A DNA stretch of 64,000 bases from an uncultured Roseibium sp. (lineage in GTDB: Bacteria > Pseudomonadota > Alphaproteobacteria > Rhizobiales > Stappiaceae): contig NZ_CANMFD010000003.1 of assembly GCF_947496995.1 (NCBI RefSeq), positions 620,001 to 684,000 on the forward strand, given 5' to 3'. Shown one piece after another: positions 59,424 through 64,000 of this stretch. Position 1 is the first letter of the stretch. Each line of letters starts with the position of its first letter. The position numbers and the translations under genes are program-made. The notes under the pieces are model-generated. The model was not told the origin of the DNA. It searched no databases and saw nothing but the letters and a program-made list of their open reading frames with translations.

Positions 59424-60086
59424 TCAGACCCCTTCGCCTTCGGCCTCTTTTTCCAGATCCACGACCGCCTTGGCGGCGTTCTCAAGACCAGGATTGACCT
59501 CCAGCGCTTTCCTGAAGGTGTCCAGCGCGGCGTCCTCGAAACCCAGACGGCGCTGGATGATCGCCAGACCCGACAGCGCGCCCCAATGACGGGGCTCCAG
59601 CGCAAGCGTGCGCTCGATATCGACGAGGGACTTGCCGAAATCCTCGCGCATGTAATGCACGGTCGCACGCCGGTTCCAGCCCTCCGCGTAGGAGGGTTTC
59701 AATGTGACGACCACATCGAGGAAATCGAGCGCAAGGGCGGGATCTTCCGACTGGATGGCCCTGCCGGCACGTGACATCAGCACATCGACCGTATCGCTGC
59801 CTGAAGCCATCCAGATCCTCTGGATGCTCCGCGCGATGCGCTCCGCCGACTTCGGGGACTTCGCCTCGGCCAGATCGGAATAGAGCTGTTCCAGACGGGA
59901 CTTTTCCGCGTCCGGATCCGCTTCCTCGACGACAACCTTGCCTCCCTCTTCGGGAAGCTCCTCGGGCAACGGGCTGAAATCCTCCGCAGACGGAGGCTCG
60001 ACTTCCGGCCCCAGGTCGGGAACGGTCTGCGCGCCCGCAAGGGGCACGCTCATCATATAAAGGAGGGCAAATACAAAAATCCGCAT
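59424..60086 (-). CDS. Exported TPR-repeat protein
   Basis: 220 residues. A short signal peptide MRIFVFALLYMMSVPLAGAQ precedes an acidic Pro/Glu-rich linker (about 22-60). Two to three TPR units follow, such as YAEGWNRRATVHYMREDFGK and HWGALSGLAIIQRRLGFEDA. It is probably periplasmic. The family is found throughout Hyphomicrobiales, usually without a known role. Confidence 0.82.
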   Translation of the reverse strand: MRIFVFALLYMMSVPLAGAQTVPDLGPEVEPPSAEDFSPLPEELPEEGGKVVVEEADPDAEKSRLEQLYSDLAEAKSPKSAERIARSIQRIWMASGSDTVDVLMSRAGRAIQSEDPALALDFLDVVVTLKPSYAEGWNRRATVHYMREDFGKSLVDIERTLALEPRHWGALSGLAIIQRRLGFEDAALDTFRKALEVNPGLENAAKAVVDLEKEAEGEGV

Positions 60087-60248
60087 TCGACGATTATGGA
60101 TCGTTGAATGCGGCGGTCAATCCGGGAATTTGACACATCTTCGTGCGCAGTGGCTGCCGGGGCTGTCACAGTGACGGGATCGGCGCCTTAAGTGCTTCAC
60201 CCGCCAACATGTTTCAGAAGCCCGCAACGCTATGCGTGGCAGCAGGGC

Positions 60249-60374
60249 TCAGCCCTGGCGTGCCTTGAAGCGCGGGTTTTTCTTGTTGATGATGTACACG
60301 CGGCCTTTGCGGCGTACCATACGGTTGTCCCGGTGGCGCGTCATCAGTGCTTTGAGCGAGTTCTTGATCTTCAT
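60249..60374 (-). CDS. rpmJ: 50S ribosomal protein bL36, zinc-free form
   Basis: 41 residues: [20 protein letters not shown] then [20 protein letters not shown] and a final G. ATG is at 60374, TGA at 60249-60251. The sequence is the common alphaproteobacterial bL36 lacking the three cysteines and the histidine that bind zinc in the other form. Upstream GGGGGAC is the ribosome-binding site. It is short enough to escape gene finders. Confidence 0.93.
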   Translation of the reverse strand: MKIKNSLKALMTRHRDNRMVRRKGRVYIINKKNPRFKARQG

Positions 60375-60522
60375 GTCACTGTCCCCCGAGAGGGTCCTGC
60401 TTCTTTAAACCAAATGAGCGCCAGAGGCGCCCGGGTGTTTCCGGCTGTTCACGAAGCAGCAGCAGAATTTGCGCCGGCTTCAGAACAACCCGCGCTTCAT
60501 GAAACCTCAATCAGCGCTATAA

Positions 60523-60597
60523 TGGTGGGCGTGACAGGGATTGAACCTGTGACCCCTTCGATGTCAACGAAGTGCTCTCCCGCTGAGCTACACGCCC
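60523..60597 (-). tRNA. tRNA-Val (GAC anticodon)
   Basis: On the minus strand the acceptor GGGCGTG pairs with CACGCCC, followed by A-CCA encoded in the DNA. The D stem, the anticodon loop TTGACAT (anticodon GAC, reading GUC/GUU) and the T-arm GGTTCAATCC are all present. A good promoter lies 45 bp upstream. Confidence 0.95.
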
Positions 60598-60641
60598 GAA
60601 TTTATCGGTCCGCCGGCGCCCCAACGCCGTGGTGGAGTGCG

Positions 60642-60669
60642 ATATAACGGGGAACGCCAATCTGTGCAA
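60642..60669 (-). promoter_or_regulatory. Promoter of tRNA-Val
   Basis: On the minus strand TTGCAC, a 16-bp spacer and TTATAT, with the -10 element 45 bp before the mature tRNA 5' end. Confidence 0.5.
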
Positions 60670-60732
60670 CCCCTCTTTTCACCGATCAGGCAAAATTTCC
60701 AGGGCCTTTTGGCGTCTTTCCCGGAGGCCGTC

Positions 60733-61092
60733 TCAAGCGGCCAGCATACGCTCCACTTCCTGCACAAGGTCCTTCAAATGAAAGGGTTTTGACAAAACCT
60801 TCGCATCCTTGGGAGCATCCGATTCCGGGTTGAGCGCCACGGCTGCGAACCCGGTGATGAACATCACCTTGAGATCGGGATCGAGCTCGGTTGCCCGACG
60901 CGCCAGTTCTATCCCATCCATCTCCGGCATGACGATGTCGGTCAGGAGAAGGGAGAACGGTTCTTCACGCAGGCGTTCATAGGCGCTTTTGCCGTTATCG
61001 AACGAAACGACATCATAACCGGCATTTTCCAGCGCCTTCGCCAGAAAGCGGCGCATGTCATTATCATCTTCGGCAAGCAGGATACGTGGCAT
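60733..61092 (-). CDS. cpdR: CpdR-type single-domain response regulator
   Basis: 119 residues from ATG 61092. The protein is a bare receiver: ILLAEDDNDMRRFLAKALEN, phospho-aspartate in LLLTDIVMPEMDG, the ITGFAAVAL segment and KPFHLKDLVQEVERMLAA. The sequence MPRILLAEDDNDMRRFL is characteristic of CpdR. In Caulobacter, unphosphorylated CpdR primes ClpXP and recruits RcdA to degrade CtrA. An rcdA gene is present at 31506. The 70-residue upstream extension of the frame is not supported. Confidence 0.9.
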   Translation of the reverse strand: MPRILLAEDDNDMRRFLAKALENAGYDVVSFDNGKSAYERLREEPFSLLLTDIVMPEMDGIELARRATELDPDLKVMFITGFAAVALNPESDAPKDAKVLSKPFHLKDLVQEVERMLAA

Positions 61093-61516
61093 CGTAATCG
61101 ACCAATCTCCTTGGTATGCGTTGGCTGTGCGATTTCCTAGCTGCCGGTTATAGCTCGAATTCCAGAGAATGATAGCGAGAATCGGTTCCCGCAGGCCGCT
61201 GTGTGGATAGAACTGCCGCACTGGTTTACACAGTTTTATCGCAGACCCGCCCAGGGCAGAGAGGGTGGAGCGGATGGCAACGCAGACCGGCTGGGTGGCA
61301 ATGAACTGCATGCAGCGCCGCTACCGGGATCACCTGTACCCGATCCCGGCGTGACGCTGCGTATTTCCGCCGGACTTCCCAGCGTTCAACTGGTGTCACA
61401 CCGGATGACCCATCACCTTGAAAGCGTTCATAAGTGCGCTGATTGATCTCGCCGGGAAGCTTTTAGATTCGCCATAATTTTCAGAACATCTTGCGAAACA
61501 AGGAAAGAATGTCGCG
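61093..61516. other. Divergent intergenic region between cpdR and the second FGase gene
   Basis: 424 bp without a supported gene. Both promoters are expected here. No terminator, repeat or palindrome is evident. An 81-codon frame on the plus strand (61201-61446) has no family resemblance. Confidence 0.4.
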
Positions 61517-62521
61517 ATGACGCAGGCTTTTGCGGCTGTGAGAGTGGACTGCCGACCAATTCCTTGGCACGATGGCGAAAGACCAGACGGGACACATCAT
61601 TTGACGGACAACACTCTGCCTGCTTTTCAAATGCCCTTTGAAGCTGATTTCAACGGCCTGCCCGCGTTTGAAGTCCTGTCTCCCGCCGATCAGCGGATCC
61701 CTTATATCTTCAATTCCCCCCATTCAGGCCGCCAGTATTCCAAAAACTTTCTGGCATCCTCGCGTCTGGACGAAAATTCCATCAGACGTTCGGAAGATGC
61801 CTATGTGGACGATCTGTTCGCGCATGTGGTGCCACTGGGGGCGCCGCTCCTGCGGGCGCATTTTCCACGAGCCTATCTGGATGTGAACCGGGAGCCCTAC
61901 GAACTCGATCCGAAGATGTTCGACGGTCGGCTTCCGGTCTATGCCAACAGCCGCTCCATCCGGGTGGCGGGGGGACTGGGCACGGTCGCGCGGATTGTCA
62001 GCGAAAATCATGAGATCTACCGGCACAAGTTGCCGGTGGAAGAAGCGCTGAGCCGGATCGAGCATATCTACAAGCCCTATCACTCGACCCTGCGGCGCCT
62101 GCTGGCCCAGACCCATGTGACCTTCGGCTATTCGGTCCTGATCGATTGCCACTCCATGCCGTCAAGCGTGAAGTGCCAGACAACCGACGCGCGCCCCGAC
62201 TTCATTCTCGGCGATCGCTACGGCACAAGCTGCAGCAGCGACCTGACGGAGTTTGCCTGTTCCGTCCTCAGAAACATGGGCTACAGCGTTTCGCGCAACA
62301 AGCCTTATGCGGGCGGCTTCATCACCGAGCACTACGGCAGGCCCGCAAGCGGCCTGCATGCCCTGCAGATCGAGATCAATCGCGGTCTCTACATGGACGA
62401 GGCGTCCCACCAGCCTTCCGCCGGATTTGCCGACCTGTTTCATAACCTGCGCAACTTCGCCCGCGAGCTCACCGCCATGCCCGACGCGGCCCTGCCCGCC
62501 GACTCCATCGCAGCAGAATAA
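61517..62521 (+). CDS. N-formylglutamate amidohydrolase (second, longer copy)
   Basis: 334 residues from ATG 61517, with AAGGAAAG upstream; ATG 61631 would remove a poorly conserved 38-residue start. IPYIFNSPHSGRQYSKNFLA, RSEDAYVDDLFAHVVPLGAP and AYLDVNREPYELDPKMFDGR define this subgroup; ligand candidates include the HSG and DCHSMPS motifs. GFITEHYGRPASGLHALQIE is typical near the C-terminus. It is more like the classical HutG-type enzyme than the copy at 56180. The function is probably hydrolysis of N-formylglutamate or another N-formyl amino acid. Confidence 0.88.
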   Translation: MTQAFAAVRVDCRPIPWHDGERPDGTHHLTDNTLPAFQMPFEADFNGLPAFEVLSPADQRIPYIFNSPHSGRQYSKNFLASSRLDENSIRRSEDAYVDDLFAHVVPLGAPLLRAHFPRAYLDVNREPYELDPKMFDGRLPVYANSRSIRVAGGLGTVARIVSENHEIYRHKLPVEEALSRIEHIYKPYHSTLRRLLAQTHVTFGYSVLIDCHSMPSSVKCQTTDARPDFILGDRYGTSCSSDLTEFACSVLRNMGYSVSRNKPYAGGFITEHYGRPASGLHALQIEINRGLYMDEASHQPSAGFADLFHNLRNFARELTAMPDAALPADSIAAE

Positions 62522-62595
62522 AAAAAAGGCCGCACTCAATTGAGGCGGCCTGAAGTCTAGGGAGGAAACGCCCAAGGAGGGCGGCGCAATACAAC
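62520..62595 (-). ncRNA. Candidate minus-strand small RNA with CCUCC motifs
   Basis: On the minus strand, a hairpin CGCCC-TCCTT-GGGCG (62569-62583) precedes an unpaired TTTCCTCCCTAG stretch. Then comes a terminator stem GCGGCC..CGC-type (62528-62551) with eight T (62520-62527), which begins at the stop codon of the FGase gene. No minus-strand protein gene lies within 1 kb upstream that would need a terminator here. The combination of stem, exposed anti-Shine-Dalgarno-like CCUCC and intrinsic terminator is typical of alphaproteobacterial trans-acting RNAs. The 5' end is not defined; tandem repeats at 62598-62623 lie at its likely promoter. Confidence 0.45.
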
Positions 62596-62597
62596 GT

Positions 62598-62623
62598 ATC
62601 GCACTGCAATAAAATCGCACCGC
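62598..62623. repeat. Two direct repeats, 16-bp period
   Basis: ATCGCACTGC (62598-62607) and ATCGCACCGC (62614-62623), differing by one base. The period of 16 bp and position just upstream of the candidate RNA suggest a regulator binding site. Confidence 0.4.
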
Positions 62624-62788
62624 AGTGCACAAAGGTCAACCCTGCATGGGTTCGCATTTTGACCAAACATTGTGCAAACAAGCCGGTTTTAGCGGTTCAT
62701 TTTTCGGCAAAGACGGTTATACAAGCGGCAAGCTGGATTTTTTTCGATAATCGAAGAAATTCAGAATCCTGATAGGCGGAAGGTATCG

Positions 62789-63592
62789 ATGACCCAGGGC
62801 CAGTTAGACAGTTCCAATGAATTTTCCCCGTTTCTGGACCAGCTTGCGGATGCCGCGAGCGCTGCGATCATGCCGCACTTTCGGCAAGGGTTCGCCGTCG
62901 ACAACAAGAGGGAAGGCGGCTTCGATCCGGTCACGATTGCCGACAGGAACGGCGAAACGGCGATGCGGACGCTCATCAACCGCGCCTATCCGGCTCACGG
63001 CATTCTCGGTGAGGAGCATGGTCCGGAGAACCTGGACGCGGAAAACGTCTGGGTACTCGATCCAATCGATGGAACTCGCGCCTTCATCACCGGATTGCCG
63101 ACCTGGGGAACGCTGATCGGCCTGCGCACCAACGGCAAGCCCAGCCTCGGCATGATGGTTCAGCCCTATGTCGGCGAACGCTTCGGCGGCGATTGCCACA
63201 CCGCCTGGTACAAAGGCTCGCTCGGATCCAGGAAACTCGAGTGCCGTCCCTGCGACCAGCTCAAGGACGCGACGATCTTCACCACGACCCCTGCCCTCTT
63301 CACCGACACGGAACGGGCGGCCTACGACCGGGTAGAGGACGCTGTCCAGCTCGCTCGCTATGGCACGGATTGCTATGCCTATTGCATGGTCGCGGCCGGA
63401 CATGGCGATGCTGTCATCGAATCCGGCCTTCAAGCCTATGACATCGTCGCGCTCGTCCCGATTATCGAAGGTGCAGGCGGCGTGGTGACGACCTGGACAG
63501 GTGGTTCACCATCAGACGGCGGGCAGATCGTCGCCTCCGGCGATCCGCGTCTTCATGAGATCCTGCTGAGGGATCTCGCCAGGACCGACTGA
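62789..63592 (+). CDS. hisN: Histidinol-phosphatase, IMPase-type
   Basis: 267 residues, with GGAAGG upstream of ATG 62789. The IMPase-fold metal site includes GEEHGPEN and WVLDPIDGTRAFITGLPTWG; the arginine in DGTRAF and FITGLPTWGTLIGL are typical of the HisN branch rather than inositol phosphatase (which has DGTTNF). The C-terminal YDIVALVPIIEGAGG carries the third aspartate. The enzyme converts histidinol phosphate to histidinol in histidine synthesis. No other his gene is in the window. Confidence 0.9.
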   Translation: MTQGQLDSSNEFSPFLDQLADAASAAIMPHFRQGFAVDNKREGGFDPVTIADRNGETAMRTLINRAYPAHGILGEEHGPENLDAENVWVLDPIDGTRAFITGLPTWGTLIGLRTNGKPSLGMMVQPYVGERFGGDCHTAWYKGSLGSRKLECRPCDQLKDATIFTTTPALFTDTERAAYDRVEDAVQLARYGTDCYAYCMVAAGHGDAVIESGLQAYDIVALVPIIEGAGGVVTTWTGGSPSDGGQIVASGDPRLHEILLRDLARTD

Positions 63593-63615
63593 ACCCGGAG
63601 CGCATACCCCTCAGG

Positions 63616-64000
63616 TCAAAGATGGGCGCGTTGCATTTCCTGCTCTGCTTCCAGACCGGGCACAAAGGCGTCGAACGCCGCCCAGAACTGATCCCGAAAC
63701 ACATCGCGTTCCATCATCAACTCGTGTTCGGCACCCGGAATTTCCAGATATGCCGCCGCCTTGGTCCGCGAGACAAAATCCTCGGTCGCGGGCGTTGAGA
63801 CGATCCTGTCGTTGCCCGACGCCAGAACGAGGCACGGGAGCTTCATGTTCGGGCCGGCGTCTCTTTTCCGGAGCGCCAGCATGGTGCGCGCCGCGGCATT
63901 CAGCCAGCCGAAGGTCGGCGCGCCGATACCCAACTCGGGCGCGGTTTCAAGCACCTTGTTGAAACGGTCGAACCGGGTCTTGTCCGAGGTCTGCCGGTTC
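63616..64000 (-). CDS. Alpha/beta-hydrolase, lysophospholipase L2-like (partial, C-terminal part)
   Basis: The gene runs off the right edge; 128 C-terminal residues are visible. TSDKTRFDRFNKVLETAPEL with GIGAPTFGWLNAAARTM and LASGNDRIVSTPATEDF show the PldB/monoacylglycerol-lipase subgroup. The catalytic aspartate is in the ASGNDRIV segment and the catalytic histidine in GAEHELMMERD. The nucleophile serine is outside the window. It probably deacylates lysophospholipids or monoacylglycerols. It is convergent with hisN. Confidence 0.8.
   Translation of the reverse strand, partial: NRQTSDKTRFDRFNKVLETAPELGIGAPTFGWLNAAARTMLALRKRDAGPNMKLPCLVLASGNDRIVSTPATEDFVSRTKAAAYLEIPGAEHELMMERDVFRDQFWAAFDAFVPGLEAEQEMQRAHL

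Overview
The window reads as a chromosomal segment of a GC-rich alphaproteobacterium of the Hyphomicrobiales (Rhizobiales) type. A marine Stappiaceae member such as Roseibium/Labrenzia would fit, but this is inference from gene content only. The pointers are the alphaproteobacterial cell-cycle proteins RcdA, CpdR, GapR and TrcR, zinc-ligand-free bL31 and bL36, two YdcH/DUF465 genes beside purEK, an aa3-oxidase subunit IV protein, and a DUF1036-pyk gene pair.

Layout. 0-3.7 kb holds a ThiE-like protein, a Sel1-repeat protein, efp and an inositol-monophosphatase gene. 3.7-6.6 kb is a disturbed, more AT-rich islet: REP-like repeats, an orphan gene, the 3' fragment of a phosphate acetyltransferase gene, and a Sel1 gene whose signal-peptide segment appears cut off by an in-frame TGA. 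6.6-8.7 kb carries a MotA/MotB-like motor pair. 9.0-14.1 kb is a tightly overlapping glpF-dhaK-dhaL-dhaM operon in which DhaM is fused to HPr and Enzyme I. It is the clearest pathway: glycerol or dihydroxyacetone uptake and PEP-dependent phosphorylation.

14.1-25.6 kb is the most unusual block: ten minus-strand genes and one divergent Lrp/AsnC regulator. The block combines a class-V PLP enzyme, an MFS transporter, a flavin monooxygenase, two small CMD/AhpD-fold proteins, an octopine/nopaline-type dehydrogenase and a complete polyamine-type ABC importer. Most junctions overlap by 4 bp. It looks like a complete import-and-process pathway for an unknown amino-acid- or amine-derived compound. A TAXI-TRAP transporter follows (25.6-28.5 kb).

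28.7-64 kb is mostly core genome: trcR, a quinone oxidoreductase, rcdA, rpmE, an MsbA-like exporter, an SDR, propionyl-CoA synthetase, a TSUP permease, an acyl-CoA synthetase, purEK, a MATE exporter with a structured leader, rpsU, TPR proteins, a pseudouridine synthase, an AarF/UbiB kinase, a DUF3445 protein, oligopeptidase F, a sigma-54 response regulator, a DUF882 protein, gapR, two N-formylglutamate amidohydrolases, pyk, rpmJ, tRNA-Val, cpdR, hisN and the end of a lysophospholipase-like gene. Two intergenic regions end in intrinsic terminators preceded by small hairpins and exposed CCTCC-type sequence, and are candidate small RNAs (about 31.2 kb plus strand, 62.5 kb minus strand). No CRISPR array, phage, transposase or rRNA was seen.
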